Below, piece by piece: positions 49,076 to 59,409 of a stretch of DNA of 64,000 bases (position 1 is its first letter; each line of letters begins with the position of its first letter). Position numbers and translations under genes: made by a program. Under the pieces are notes generated by a model. The model was given only the letters and a program-made list of their open reading frames with translations, was not told the DNA's origin and searched no databases. The stretch is from Paraperibacillus marinus (GTDB lineage: Bacteria; Bacillota; Bacilli; Bacillales; DSM-1321): NCBI RefSeq assembly GCF_046237605.1, contig NZ_CP143542.1, forward strand, positions 2,852,001-2,916,000, read 5' to 3'.

Positions 49076-49124
49076 ATTTTCCCTCCTTTTTTTCGCGACG
49101 CATCCTTAAGGCGCCCTTTCCTGA

Positions 49125-51134
49125 TTATGAATCTTCCCCGGGATAAGGTATCGAGTCTTCCTCGATCACACTGTTATCCCGCATTATTCTATAAACTGCC
49201 TCTTTTCCAGGAGCCACTGTGAAGGTAAGCTTCTTCTTAAGGGTATTGGTGATGGTGAATTCATCAAATGGTTCGTTGATGCTGTTTGTAAGATCCCCTA
49301 TAAAGATTTGGATGGCCTGTGGCTGCCCGGCAGCTTCAGATGAATACTCAATGGTGATTTCTTTGCTTACTTCCTTTGGCGGCGGTTCTTCTTTGCCTTT
49401 AGAAATAATTACTTTAACTTTATCGCCTTTTACAACCTGAGATTCAGGGGCAGGTTCCTGGGAGATCACCAATCCCTCAGGCACCTCATCACTGTATTCT
49501 TCCCCTGCAATTTCGATGTCTAATCCATTTATCGATCCATATTCCTCAAGATTTTGCTTATTGTACTGACTTAAATCCTTGAGCCCGATTTTAGGGGGAC
49601 CGGAGCTGATTGTAAAATCCAGCTCTGTCTCGGATGGCACAACCATGGTCCCCGGAGCAGGGTCCTGGTCGAGAATCGTGCCGGGTTCACTATCATCTGT
49701 CTGCGGGTTGACCTGGGGCTCTTTATAGCCCTGGCTTTCAAGGAGGGCCTTGATGTCATCGATATTCCGGCCGGCATAATCAGAGAGCTCGCTCTTTTTC
49801 TTGCCGCTGCTGATGATGATATCGATTTCCTTGCCTTCTTTTACACTGGTACCGATTTCAGGGCTGGTTTTGATTACATGATTCTGTTCAATCTGATCAT
49901 CGGACATTTCTGTTGTTGTCCCAACCTTGAAGCCTTTTTCGTACAGCATACTCATCGCCACATCAAGCTTTTTCCCCTTGATGTCCGGAACCTTCACGTC
50001 CTTAGGCTCCATCATTTGCGGGAGGACAGTAACGGCAAGCACCCCAAGCAGGATCAAAACAAGAAAAGAGGAAATAAGGACCGCAGGCCATCTCTTTTTC
50101 TTCTTTTCTCCCTTTGCACTATCCTTACTCTTAATCTTCTTTTTTTCCTTACCCTGGACGTCAGGAAACTCTGCTGTACCTGCAGGCTCACTTTCTGCAC
50201 CCCTGATAAGAGTCTCACCAAGATCCTGTACGTTATGGTCCGGCATGATCACAGGAATTGCTTTTGTAGCATCCTCATCTTCCGGCACATGAAAGGGGGC
50301 TTCATTTTTCCTGGCAGGGTCCAGTGCAGACCTCAAGTCTTCGGCCATTTCCTCTGCTGACGAATAGCGGTGATAGGAGTCCTTTGAGGATGCTTTAAGC
50401 ACGCAATTAGCTACGCTCTGCGGAATATCAGGCGCCCATCTCTTCGGTGAAGGCATCTCAGACTGCAGGTGCTTCAATGCAATGGAGATGGCGGATTCCC
50501 CTGAAAAAGGCAGCCTCCCAGTCAACAGTTCAAACATGACGATTCCAAGTGAATAAATATCAGAGGTTTTATTCGCCATGCCTCCCCTCGCCTGTTCCGG
50601 GGAAAGATAATGTACCGAACCCAGTACTGCATTCGTCTGGGTGATGCTTGTCGAACTAAGGGCCATGGCGATTCCAAAGTCCGTAATCTTTACTGTTCCA
50701 TGGCTGTCTATAAGGATATTCTGCGGCTTTATGTCCCTGTGGATGATTCCGTATTGATGGGCATGGGCAATAGCTGAGGTAATCTGTTCCATGATGTTAA
50801 TGGCCGTTTCAACAGGGATCGGAAAATGCTGCTGTATGTATTGTTTAAGGGTAAGTCCTTTCACATACTCCATGACAATATAATAGATGTCATCCTCCAC
50901 ACCCACATCATAAATGCTGACAATGTTTGGGTGGGCCAGGCTTGTTGCCGAATGGGCTTCACGGTTGAACCTTTTTATGAATTCATCATCATTGGAAAAA
51001 TCCATGCGCAGTATTTTCAATGCCACTTCCCGTTCGAGGATCATATCCCGCGCCAGGTAGACATTGGCCATTCCACCTCCGCCGATCATTTCGATGATCT
51101 TGTAGCGGCCGCTTATTCTTTTTCCAATCAGCAT
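49125..51134 (-). CDS. prkC: Membrane Ser/Thr protein kinase PrkC with PASTA domains
   Basis: Senses muropeptides or lipid II outside and phosphorylates cytoplasmic targets; involved in spore germination. 669 aa. The N-terminal Hanks-type kinase (1-275) has the Gly loop GGGGMANVYLA, Lys in VALKIL, HRDIKPQNIL and DFGIAM. A Lys-rich juxtamembrane linker is followed by one membrane span (about 350-370, LISSFLVLILLGVLAVTVL), three PASTA repeats (about 375-580, KVPDIKGKKLDVAMSML first), and a C-terminal Ig-like tail. 5 bp after prpC. Confidence 0.97.
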   Translation of the reverse strand: MLIGKRISGRYKIIEMIGGGGMANVYLARDMILEREVALKILRMDFSNDDEFIKRFNREAHSATSLAHPNIVSIYDVGVEDDIYYIVMEYVKGLTLKQYIQQHFPIPVETAINIMEQITSAIAHAHQYGIIHRDIKPQNILIDSHGTVKITDFGIAMALSSTSITQTNAVLGSVHYLSPEQARGGMANKTSDIYSLGIVMFELLTGRLPFSGESAISIALKHLQSEMPSPKRWAPDIPQSVANCVLKASSKDSYHRYSSAEEMAEDLRSALDPARKNEAPFHVPEDEDATKAIPVIMPDHNVQDLGETLIRGAESEPAGTAEFPDVQGKEKKKIKSKDSAKGEKKKKRWPAVLISSFLVLILLGVLAVTVLPQMMEPKDVKVPDIKGKKLDVAMSMLYEKGFKVGTTTEMSDDQIEQNHVIKTSPEIGTSVKEGKEIDIIISSGKKKSELSDYAGRNIDDIKALLESQGYKEPQVNPQTDDSEPGTILDQDPAPGTMVVPSETELDFTISSGPPKIGLKDLSQYNKQNLEEYGSINGLDIEIAGEEYSDEVPEGLVISQEPAPESQVVKGDKVKVIISKGKEEPPPKEVSKEITIEYSSEAAGQPQAIQIFIGDLTNSINEPFDEFTITNTLKKKLTFTVAPGKEAVYRIMRDNSVIEEDSIPYPGEDS

Positions 51135-51139
51135 TTAAT

Positions 51140-51889
51140 TCACCCGCTTTCACTTTCATCTGTAAAATGCACAAGGACAAGGGTGATATTATCCTCGCCG
51201 CCGTTTTCAATGGCCAGTTTAACCATTTCCTCAGATTTGGCTTCAAGGTTTATGCTGGATTGTATAATTTCCTGCAGCTTCTGCTCGCTCACTTTATTGG
51301 AAAGACCATCTGAACAAAGCAGGAGTGTGTCATTTCCCTGCATTGTCCGGATTGCTGTATCGATCTCTACATGTTTTTCAGTTCCAAGTGCTCTCAGCAA
51401 TACATTTTTCCTCGGATGGTGCTCGGCTTCTTCCCTGGTAAGTTCACCGCACCTGACCAGTTCATTGACAAGTGTGTGGTCTTCGGTCAGATGGATGAGC
51501 CTGCCTTCAGTCGACATATAGCCGCGGCTGTCCCCAACATGGGCTATGGACGCAAACGATTCTGTGCAGACTGCTGCAACAATCGTGGTTCCCATTCCCT
51601 CACATTCAGGATTGGCGAGTGAATGCCTGTAAATCAGATCATTCACTTTTACGATATGGGTTCTGAGCCAGTCCTCAGCGTCTTCGATATCTGAAAAATC
51701 TCCTGTTTCTCCCCAATATTCCTGCAAGCTGTCGATGGCCATCCTGCTGGCGACATCCCCGGCTCTATGACCTCCCATTCCATCTGCAATGGCAGCAAGA
51801 ATAATTCCGCTTGAATTGGTGAAGACTCCGCCATTATCTTCGTTAAGCTGGCGGAGTCTCCCACGGTCTGTTTTAAAAACCGCTTCCAT
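51140..51889 (-). CDS. prpC: PP2C-type protein phosphatase PrpC (Stp)
   Basis: Metal-dependent phosphatase that reverses PrkC phosphorylation. 249 aa, ATG 51889 (MEAVFKTDRGRLRQLNEDNG) after ACGAGGTG. PP2C motifs: QLNEDN, LAAIADGMGGHRAGDVAS, GDSRGYMST, LLLCSDGLSNKV and GGEDNITLVLV hold the metal-binding Asp residues. The pair prpC-prkC is the standard Firmicute arrangement. Confidence 0.97.
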   Translation of the reverse strand: MEAVFKTDRGRLRQLNEDNGGVFTNSSGIILAAIADGMGGHRAGDVASRMAIDSLQEYWGETGDFSDIEDAEDWLRTHIVKVNDLIYRHSLANPECEGMGTTIVAAVCTESFASIAHVGDSRGYMSTEGRLIHLTEDHTLVNELVRCGELTREEAEHHPRKNVLLRALGTEKHVEIDTAIRTMQGNDTLLLCSDGLSNKVSEQKLQEIIQSSINLEAKSEEMVKLAIENGGEDNITLVLVHFTDESESG

Positions 51890-51893
51890 CCTT

Positions 51894-52979
51894 TCACCTC
51901 GTCTCTTCTTTTCGCTCCTTGGCTCTCAGCTGCCCGCAGGCTGCGTCGATATCATGGCCCTGTTCTCTGCGGATGGTTACATTTACTCCAGCGTTCTTCA
52001 ATGTTTTTTCAAACTCAAAGATCTGCTCGCGAGGTGTTCTTACATAGTTGCGTTCAGGCACATAATTTACAGGAATCAAATTCACATGGCACTTCAGACC
52101 TTTAATCAGTCTGGCAAGCTCTTCTGCATGCTCCACCTGATCATTCACGCCGCCGAATAATCCATATTCGAAACTGACACGCCTGCCTGTTTTATTGACA
52201 TAATATTCAACAGCTTCGATCAGATCCGGAAGTTTATATGCGCGGTTGATCGGCATAAGGGAGCTTCTGATATCATTGTTAGGTGCATGAAGGGAAATGG
52301 CAAAGTTGATCTGCATCTTTTCATCGGCAAATTTGTAAATCTTCGGAATGATGCCGCTCGTGGATACCGTGATATGGCGGGCTCCGATATTCAATGCCTT
52401 TTCATGATTGATGATCTTCAGGAATGACAGCATTTCATCATAATTGTCGAAAGGCTCGCCAATCCCCATAATTACGACAGAACTCACCCGCTCATTTGTC
52501 TCATCAAGCGCCTTCTGTACTTTTACGACCTGAGCAACGATTTCTCCTGCTTCTAAGTTCCTTTTTAATCCGCCCAGTGTAGAGGCACAGAACGTACACC
52601 CTATCCGGCAGCCTACCTGTGTGGTGACACAGATGGAGTTACCGTATTCGTGCCTCATCAAGACCGTTTCAATCGAGTACCCATCATGAAGCTCAAACAA
52701 AAATTTAATGGTACCGTCACTTGAAGTCTGCTGGATCAGGGTATTAAGTGTCGTCAGCGAGAAACTTTCCTCCAGCTTTTCCCTTAACTCTTTGGATAGA
52801 TTGGTCATTTCTCCAAACGCAGTAGCGCGCTTGATGTAGAGCCAGTCATAGATCTGCTCAGCCCTGAAGGCCTTTTCTCCCTTCTCTGTCAGCCATTCTC
52901 TTATTTCATGCAATTCAAGTGAATAGATGGATGGTTTTTGGTTCTCCTGCTGCGGTTTTCTCTTCAATGTATTTTCCAA
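51894..52979 (-). CDS. rlmN: 23S rRNA/tRNA adenine-C2 methyltransferase RlmN
   Basis: Radical SAM enzyme that methylates A2503 of 23S rRNA and A37 of some tRNAs. 361 aa from a TTG start at 52979 (TTG GAA AAT ACA) 7 nt after AAGGTG. The [4Fe-4S] site is Cys124, Cys128 and Cys131 (VGCRIGCTFCAST); the second catalytic Cys is near residue 352 (DIDAACGQLR). It starts just after the rsmB stop. Confidence 0.97.
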   Translation of the reverse strand: MENTLKRKPQQENQKPSIYSLELHEIREWLTEKGEKAFRAEQIYDWLYIKRATAFGEMTNLSKELREKLEESFSLTTLNTLIQQTSSDGTIKFLFELHDGYSIETVLMRHEYGNSICVTTQVGCRIGCTFCASTLGGLKRNLEAGEIVAQVVKVQKALDETNERVSSVVIMGIGEPFDNYDEMLSFLKIINHEKALNIGARHITVSTSGIIPKIYKFADEKMQINFAISLHAPNNDIRSSLMPINRAYKLPDLIEAVEYYVNKTGRRVSFEYGLFGGVNDQVEHAEELARLIKGLKCHVNLIPVNYVPERNYVRTPREQIFEFEKTLKNAGVNVTIRREQGHDIDAACGQLRAKERKEETR

Positions 52980-52980
52980 T

Positions 52981-54330
52981 TTACTTCACCTTCCTTTTAA
53001 AACTTGCTATAAAGAATCCATCGCTTCCGAAATCCTGGGGCAGTACCTGGATCATATGGCCGCTGACGAGAGGCTGTGCCGGTAACGGAAGCCTTTCGCG
53101 AAGACTGAGGTCTTCCTCGAATTCCGGATGTTCCTCTAAAAATCGCTGTGCCACATTTTCATTTTCTTCCTTATCCACGGTACATGTACTGTACACCAGG
53201 GTGCCCCCTTTTTGGACAAGCGGGGCAGCTGCATCCAGCAGTTCAAGCTGTATGCCTGCCAGAGATGCAATATCTTTTTCGGTTTTTGTATATTTAATGT
53301 CAGGCTTCCTGCGCATCACTCCGAGCCCGGAGCACGGTGCATCGATCAGGATACGGCTGAATTGGCCGAGCCCGAAAATTTCCTGAACCTTTTTGCTGTT
53401 ATACACCCTGGTCTTGATGTTAGTCAGTCCCAGCCGCTCTGCCTGCTCATTGATGAGCTTGACTTTATGCTCGTGGAGATCGAGTGCCACCACCCGTCCC
53501 TTATCCGAGAGCCTCTCGGCTATATGGGTGGACTTACCTCCAGGGGCGGCACAGGCATCAAGAACCTGCTCATCTCCTTCTGCGCCGAGGGCATACCCCA
53601 CAAGCATGGAACTTTCATCCTGTATGGTGAAAAAGCCTGCATTGAATGCCTCAGAGTGGGTAAGATTCCCCCTGAGCGCCTTTATTCCATCGGGCGTGAC
53701 CTGGCTTGCCTCCACCTCGAATCCTTCTTCGCGAAGAAGGCTCAATGCCTCATTCCTCGCAGCTTTCCGGATGTTGACCCTTGCTGTCTGAACAGGTGCA
53801 AGCAGATTCTCCATACACATTTCATAGGTTTTTTCATAGCCGAATTGTTCGACCCAGCGTTCCACGATCCATTTTGGATGGCTTGTTTCAATCGAGATTC
53901 TTTCGGTTCTGTCTTTGATTTCATCGAGCGGCAAAATTCCTTTGCGCTGTATGTTCCTAAGAACTCCATTGACCATGGAGGTATTGCCCTTATGGCCCCT
54001 CTTTTTTGCAATTTCCACCGCTTCAAACAGCACGGCATGGTCAGGAATTTTGTCCAGGTAGATCATTTGATAGAGCGACAGGCGCAGCAGATTCACGATC
54101 CAGCCCTGCGTTTTGTTGAATTTAACAAACGGGCTTAAATAAAAATCGAGCGTCATTTTCCGCTGGATAGTGCCATATGTCAGCTCAGTCAGGAGCCCTG
54201 CATCGAGTCCTGAAAGCTTATGTTTTGTAATCATTTTGTTCAGGAGGAGATTGCTGTAGGACTGGTTCCTTTCAACCGAGTCCAGGACTTCAAGCGCAAT
54301 CTGCCTTACTGATTTTTTATTAGTTGTCAT
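52981..54330 (-). CDS. rsmB: 16S rRNA (cytosine-967-C5)-methyltransferase RsmB
   Basis: 449 aa, ATG 54330 (MTTNKKSVRQIALEVLDSVE). The N-terminal NusB-like RNA-binding helical domain (1-140) is followed by a SAM-binding methyltransferase domain: VLDACAAPGGKSTHIAERL, DAPCSGLGVMRRKPD and the catalytic Cys in LVYSTCTVDKEENE. Its start overlaps the end of fmt by 11 bp. Confidence 0.97.
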   Translation of the reverse strand: MTTNKKSVRQIALEVLDSVERNQSYSNLLLNKMITKHKLSGLDAGLLTELTYGTIQRKMTLDFYLSPFVKFNKTQGWIVNLLRLSLYQMIYLDKIPDHAVLFEAVEIAKKRGHKGNTSMVNGVLRNIQRKGILPLDEIKDRTERISIETSHPKWIVERWVEQFGYEKTYEMCMENLLAPVQTARVNIRKAARNEALSLLREEGFEVEASQVTPDGIKALRGNLTHSEAFNAGFFTIQDESSMLVGYALGAEGDEQVLDACAAPGGKSTHIAERLSDKGRVVALDLHEHKVKLINEQAERLGLTNIKTRVYNSKKVQEIFGLGQFSRILIDAPCSGLGVMRRKPDIKYTKTEKDIASLAGIQLELLDAAAPLVQKGGTLVYSTCTVDKEENENVAQRFLEEHPEFEEDLSLRERLPLPAQPLVSGHMIQVLPQDFGSDGFFIASFKRKVK

Positions 54331-55276
54331 GTTCGTCTCCCAGCTTCATGCCTGGCTTAAGGCTTGCACCTGATCCGCGGAGGAAATCCAGGGCATTCAT
54401 CCTCTTTTTCCCCGCAGGCTGCAATTCAGTTATCTTGATTCCGGTGCCGTTGCCTGTCCCAACCACAATGCCGTCCTCATCCAGACTGATGATCTCTCCG
54501 GCACCGGCTTTTATGTCATTCTTTATCTTTTGGGAATTCCACAGTTTCCATACTTCGGTTCCAAAAACCGTGTAGGCGGCCGGCCAAGGATTCAGCCCCC
54601 GGATATGGTTGAAGATTTCCTCGCCGGTTTTAGTCCAATCCACTTTTTCCTGCTCACGTTTGATATTGAAGGCAAATGTTGCCTTTGATTCATCCTGTGG
54701 AACCGGGGTGATTTCACCCTTCAACAGCTTTGGCAGTGTGTCGGATAGCAGGTCTGCACCAGCCGCGCTCAGCTTCTCAAACAGTGTGCCCACATTATCC
54801 TCTTCTTCAATCGCTATTTCCGTCTGGGCGAGGATGTCCCCGGCATCAAGCTTTTCAGCCATATACATGATGGTGATCCCTGTTTTTTCTTTGCCCTGGA
54901 GGATGGCGTAATGGATGGGCGCCCCGCCCCTCAGTTCAGGCAGCAGGGAAGCATGGACATTGATGCATCCGAATCCGGGTGCATCCAATAGCCGTTTGGG
55001 CAGGATCTGGCCGTAGGCGGCCGTGACAATAAGATCCGGCTTTACGGATAGGACTTCATCCAATTCCTCTTCATTGCGGATTTTTTCCGGCTGGAATACC
55101 TTGATGCCGTGCTTTTGTGCCTCGACCTTGACCGGAGTCGGAGTCAGGACCCTTTTTCTGCCGACTGGACGGTCAGGCTGTGTCACGACGGCGGCTACTT
55201 CATAGCCGTCTTCGATGATCCTCCGTAATACAGGGACCGAGAAATCCGGGGTTCCCATAAATACAATCTTAGTCAT
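54320..55276 (-). CDS. fmt: Methionyl-tRNA formyltransferase
   Basis: Formylates initiator Met-tRNA using 10-formyl-THF. 318 aa, ATG 55276 (MTKIVFMGTPDFSVPVLRRI). The catalytic signature INVHASLLPELRGGAPIHYAI and ITIMYMAEKLDAGDIL are present, and a C-terminal beta-barrel for tRNA (about 210-318). Overlaps def by 8 bp at its start and rsmB by 11 bp at its end. Confidence 0.98.
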   Translation of the reverse strand: MTKIVFMGTPDFSVPVLRRIIEDGYEVAAVVTQPDRPVGRKRVLTPTPVKVEAQKHGIKVFQPEKIRNEEELDEVLSVKPDLIVTAAYGQILPKRLLDAPGFGCINVHASLLPELRGGAPIHYAILQGKEKTGITIMYMAEKLDAGDILAQTEIAIEEEDNVGTLFEKLSAAGADLLSDTLPKLLKGEITPVPQDESKATFAFNIKREQEKVDWTKTGEEIFNHIRGLNPWPAAYTVFGTEVWKLWNSQKIKNDIKAGAGEIISLDEDGIVVGTGNGTGIKITELQPAGKKRMNALDFLRGSGASLKPGMKLGDEHDN

Positions 55277-55757
55277 GCTCCTCCACCCCTTCTAGTTCTT
55301 TTTCGGTCAAGTAACGGCTTACCTTGGAGGTAAACAGCACACCATCAAGGTGATCCATTTCATGCTGGATTGCCCTGGCAAGGAAATCATCCGCCTTTAA
55401 TTCAAACGGCCTTCCTTTGCGGTCCTGGGCCTTAATTTTTATTTTATAAGGGCGCTCCACTTCACCGAACAGTCCAGGAAAACTCAGGCATCCCTCCGGC
55501 CCTGACTGGTCTCCCTCAACACTTACGATCTCTGGATTGATCAGTTCAATTCTCCCGTTTTCATCGCCAATATCCACAACGGCAATCCGCTGGGAAGAGC
55601 CGATCTGGGGTGCGGCAAGGCCCACCCCATCCGCTTCAAGCATGGTTTCATACATATTATTTAAAAGTTTAGCCAGCTTTTTATCAAAAACTTCAACTTT
55701 TTCGCATTTTTGTTCTAAAATCCGGTCTGGATAAAGCACAATCGGTAATATTGCCAA
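55269..55757 (-). CDS. def: Peptide deformylase
   Basis: Removes the formyl group from nascent proteins. 162 aa: MAILPIVLYPDRILEQKCEK. The three motifs are GVGLAAPQIG, EGCLSFPG (Cys90) and QHEMDHLDG (His132, Glu133, His136), all metal-site residues intact. Paired with fmt as usual. Size fits the short DefA type of Bacillus. Confidence 0.98.
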   Translation of the reverse strand: MAILPIVLYPDRILEQKCEKVEVFDKKLAKLLNNMYETMLEADGVGLAAPQIGSSQRIAVVDIGDENGRIELINPEIVSVEGDQSGPEGCLSFPGLFGEVERPYKIKIKAQDRKGRPFELKADDFLARAIQHEMDHLDGVLFTSKVSRYLTEKELEGVEEHD

Positions 55758-55780
55758 GGTAATAAATTCCTCCTGACAGC

Positions 55781-58195
55781 CTACATTAACATGTAAGGAT
55801 TTAAATCAACCGCAATCTGCAGTCCATCCTGGCTGGTTTCTTTCTGATAATGATCTACAATTTTCTTCAGCATTTTCCTTAATTCCGGCTCACGCTTGTA
55901 TTTTATCAAACATTGGTACCGATATCTATCGTTGACACGGCTTATCGGCGAAGCGACCGGCCCAAGGACCGCAGAATCTCCGCTCAGGCCCGTGCTGAGA
56001 AATTTTGTTATTCGTTCCGTCACCGAAACGGCCTTCATCAAATCCTCATGAGAAACGGTTACCATGGCCAGATAATAATAAGGAGGATATTTGCTAAGCT
56101 TCCTTAAGCGCATTTCCTGCTCATAAAAAGCATCAAAATCCTGTTCGGCAGAAAGCTCGACACTATAGTGTTCAGGTGTGTACGTCTGGATGATCACTTC
56201 CCCTGGCAGCTGGTGCCTGCCAGCCCTGCCGCTGACCTGTGTCAAAAGCTGGAACGTTTTCTCGGAGGCCCTGAAATCGGGCAGGTGAAGCATAGTATCG
56301 GCTGATAGAACCCCTACCAGTGTTATATTCGGGAAATCCAGTCCTTTGGCAATCATCTGGGTTCCGAGCAGAATATCAGCCTGTCCTTCCTGAAAGGCAC
56401 GAAGCAGCTTTTCATGGGACCCTTTCTTTCCGGTCGTATCCACATCCATCCGGATTACCCTTGCTTCGGGCAGGATCTTGCCAAGCTCGTCCTCAACCTT
56501 CTGTGTTCCCGTCCCAAAAAAACGGATATGATCACTCTGGCATTCAGGACAGTGGGATGGCATCGGTGCTTCGAAGCCGCAGTAATGGCATTTCATCTGA
56601 TGGTTATATCTATGATAAGTCAGCGAGATATCACAATGGGGACAATCAAGGACTTTGCCGCAGTCGCGGCACATCACAAATGAGGAATGGCCTCTCTTGT
56701 TAAGGAATAATACCGTTTGCTCTTTTTTGGCCACCCTGTCCTTCAATTTCTCAAAAAGCTTGCTTGAGAACATGGACCTGTTCCCTCCGCGAAGCTCTTC
56801 TCTCATGTCCACGATCTCAACCTCAGGCAGGACGGCCTCGTTCATCCGGTGCCGCAGCGTAAGGAGGGTGTATACTTTTTTTTGAGCGCGGGCGAAGGTT
56901 TCAAGCGAAGGGGTGGCACTGCCAAGTACCACGGGGCAGCCGTGGCGCCTGCTTCTTCTGATGGCCACATCCCGGGCATGATATCTTGGATTTTCTTCCT
57001 GTTTGTAGCTTGACTCATGCTCTTCATCAATGATGATAATGCCAAGGTTTTCGAACGGGGCAAAAATGGCTGACCTGGCGCCCACGACAACTTTTACTTC
57101 TTTGCGCTGGATTTTCCGCCATTCATCATATTTCTCGCCTGCTGACAGGCCGCTGTGAAGAACCGCTACTTCATTTCCAAAGCGGCCTTTGAAACGCTGA
57201 ACCATCTGGGGAGTCAGCGAAATCTCCGGCACGAGCATAATCGCTTCTTTTCCCTGGCTCACACTATTCGCGATTGCCTGCAGATAAACTTCTGTCTTCC
57301 CGCTTCCGGTGATCCCATATAGGAGAAATGTACCGTCACTTTTCGTATCAATGGATTCATTGATCGGGGCCAGCGCTGCCCGCTGCTCTTCCGTCAGGAC
57401 AAACGGTGATGTCTCCGCAAAAGTCCGGTTGATATATGGATCCCTGTATATTTCCTTTTCAAACTCCCGAAGGACCTTCTTATTTACCAGGCCCTTTACG
57501 GATTGCGCCGTCGTATCGGTCACTGCGATTAAGTCCTTGAGCGGTATATCCCCCGGCTTTTCAATGAAATGGGCGATGACCGCCTTTTGCTTTGCTGCAT
57601 TCTGGGGCAGATTTGCGGCAAATTGCTCCAATTCTTTCCGGCTGCTGGCGGCTTCTATATACTTCAGGCGCTTTTTGTTCAATTTATTTTTCACCTGATA
57701 TATCACCTCAAGCCGGCCTTCATGAAGCTCGTGCTGAAGTTTGGCAGGTGATGTGCTGTCCAGAGCTTCTTTCCAGCTTATCCGTGTTTTTGCACTGAAC
57801 AGCTCCTGAACTTTTGGAGACAGCCCTTCCCTCATAGCTTCATCTACTAAATCAATGAACTTTTCATATTTGGCCTTGAGGGCAGCAGGAAGCATGGCCT
57901 GATATGCAGATATCCGGTAGCACAGCGTTTCTTCAGTCAGCCAGTCCCCAAGCTCGAGCAATTCTCCGTTCAGGACCGGCTGGAGGTCCATCGGTTCTTC
58001 GATGGACCGCAGCCTGCTGTGTTCGGACTCGGCTTTCACCTTTGAAACGAATCCCTGTATCTTCCTTGGGCCAAAGGGGACGATCACCCTCATTCCAGGT
58101 TTGATTACCCCTTCCCATTTTTCTGGTATAAGGTAATCGAATTCACGGTCCGTTTGCTTTGCCGGCACATCGACGATGACGGACGCTATTTTCAT
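55781..58195 (-). CDS. priA: Primosomal protein N' (replication restart helicase PriA)
   Basis: Restarts stalled forks by binding them and recruiting DnaD/DnaB. 804 aa from ATG 58195 (MKIASVIVDVPAKQTDREFD), 9 nt after AAAAAGGA; ATGs at 58204 and 58201 are too close to that site. N-terminal 3'-end-binding domain, Walker A YGITGSGKTEVYLQ, DEEH box, and a zinc-binding insertion with paired Cys (CRDCGKVLDCPHC, CHYCGF, CPEC). The C-terminal NPYMLM is typical. Confidence 0.97.
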   Translation of the reverse strand: MKIASVIVDVPAKQTDREFDYLIPEKWEGVIKPGMRVIVPFGPRKIQGFVSKVKAESEHSRLRSIEEPMDLQPVLNGELLELGDWLTEETLCYRISAYQAMLPAALKAKYEKFIDLVDEAMREGLSPKVQELFSAKTRISWKEALDSTSPAKLQHELHEGRLEVIYQVKNKLNKKRLKYIEAASSRKELEQFAANLPQNAAKQKAVIAHFIEKPGDIPLKDLIAVTDTTAQSVKGLVNKKVLREFEKEIYRDPYINRTFAETSPFVLTEEQRAALAPINESIDTKSDGTFLLYGITGSGKTEVYLQAIANSVSQGKEAIMLVPEISLTPQMVQRFKGRFGNEVAVLHSGLSAGEKYDEWRKIQRKEVKVVVGARSAIFAPFENLGIIIIDEEHESSYKQEENPRYHARDVAIRRSRRHGCPVVLGSATPSLETFARAQKKVYTLLTLRHRMNEAVLPEVEIVDMREELRGGNRSMFSSKLFEKLKDRVAKKEQTVLFLNKRGHSSFVMCRDCGKVLDCPHCDISLTYHRYNHQMKCHYCGFEAPMPSHCPECQSDHIRFFGTGTQKVEDELGKILPEARVIRMDVDTTGKKGSHEKLLRAFQEGQADILLGTQMIAKGLDFPNITLVGVLSADTMLHLPDFRASEKTFQLLTQVSGRAGRHQLPGEVIIQTYTPEHYSVELSAEQDFDAFYEQEMRLRKLSKYPPYYYLAMVTVSHEDLMKAVSVTERITKFLSTGLSGDSAVLGPVASPISRVNDRYRYQCLIKYKREPELRKMLKKIVDHYQKETSQDGLQIAVDLNPYMLM

Positions 58196-58200
58196 GGACA

Positions 58201-59409
58201 TCATTCCTTTTTATTAAACAATTCTATCATCCTGCCTAATATATCGCCTGCAATGGCTGCCTTTGACTTCTGTGGTATATGGACCGGTTCCCTGCCACCT
58301 GCAAATATGGTGACAATATTGGTGTCAGTTCCAAATCCTGCCCCTTCAGATGTAACATTATTCGCAACGATCATGTCTGCATTTTTGCGTTTTAATTTAC
58401 TCTGTGCATATTCCTCTACAGAGTCTGTCTCCGCTGCGAATCCAATTAACACTTTATTCCCTTTGCGGGCACCAAGCTCCATAAGGATATCGCTTGTACG
58501 TTCTAATTCAATCATTTCATCCCCAGGCTGTTTTTTCATTTTTTTCGTGCTGTAAATCTTTGGCCTGTAATCGGAAACGGCTGCTGTCATAATGACTGCA
58601 TCTGCTTCCTCAAATTCTCCCATGACTGCCTCGTACATTTCCTGGGCAGATTCAACAGCGACCAGTTTGACGAAAGGAGGGGGGGCTATGGACACCGGCC
58701 CTGACACAAGCGTCACTTCTCCGCCGAGACGAACCGCTTCTGCTGCAAGGGCATAGCCCATTTTACCGCTCGAAAAGTTTGAAATGAAACGGACAGGATC
58801 AATTTTCTCACGCGTCGGCCCCGCCGTGATCAAAATTTGCTTCCCGGCAAGCGGAAGGTGTTCTCTGCCCATAAAAAAGCTCTTCACTTTTTCTACGATG
58901 GTTTCCGGCTCCTCAAGCCTTCCCCTGCCCACATAGCCGCAGGCGAGGTAGCCCTCCCCGGGTTCAATGTATTCATAGCCAAAGCTTTTCAGTATCTCCA
59001 TATTCCTTTGAACTGCCGGATGGCCGTACATATGGACATTCATGGCCGGGGCAATCCAGACCGGGGCCGTGGAAGCAAGTATGGTGGTGGATATCATGTC
59101 ATCTGCAATGCCGTTGGCCATTTTGCCAATGATATTGGCTGTTGCAGGGGCGACAATGATCAGGTCAGCCCAGTCAGCGAGGTCAATGTGGGCAATTTTG
59201 CCCGGGATTTTTTCATCGAAGGTATCTATAAAAACATCATTCCTGGAAAGAGCCTGAAACGTAAGCGGAGTGACAAATTTCACGGCTGATTCGCTCATGA
59301 TGACCTTGACGGCCGCACCCTCCTGTACCAGCTTACTCGTAAGCGCCGCAGCCTTATAGACCGCTATCCCTCCTGAAACGCATAATAGAATCTGTTTATT
59401 CGTCAGCAT
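58201..59409 (-). CDS. coaBC: Bifunctional phosphopantothenoylcysteine decarboxylase/synthetase CoaBC
   Basis: Two steps of coenzyme A synthesis. 402 aa, ATG 59409 (MLTNKQILLCVSGGIAVYKA). The N-terminal flavin CoaC part (1-180) has VAPATANIIGKMANGIADD and PAMNVHMYGHPAVQ with the active-site loop; the C-terminal CoaB part (about 185-402) has TAGPTREKIDPVRFISNFSS and the Lys-rich KKMKKQ. Its stop overlaps the start region of priA. Confidence 0.97.
   Translation of the reverse strand: MLTNKQILLCVSGGIAVYKAAALTSKLVQEGAAVKVIMSESAVKFVTPLTFQALSRNDVFIDTFDEKIPGKIAHIDLADWADLIIVAPATANIIGKMANGIADDMISTTILASTAPVWIAPAMNVHMYGHPAVQRNMEILKSFGYEYIEPGEGYLACGYVGRGRLEEPETIVEKVKSFFMGREHLPLAGKQILITAGPTREKIDPVRFISNFSSGKMGYALAAEAVRLGGEVTLVSGPVSIAPPPFVKLVAVESAQEMYEAVMGEFEEADAVIMTAAVSDYRPKIYSTKKMKKQPGDEMIELERTSDILMELGARKGNKVLIGFAAETDSVEEYAQSKLKRKNADMIVANNVTSEGAGFGTDTNIVTIFAGGREPVHIPQKSKAAIAGDILGRMIELFNKKE

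Noticed and set aside
53212..54138. Long plus-strand frame of about 308 codons opposite rsmB
   Set aside because: Antisense shadow of a conserved methyltransferase gene with no family resemblance.
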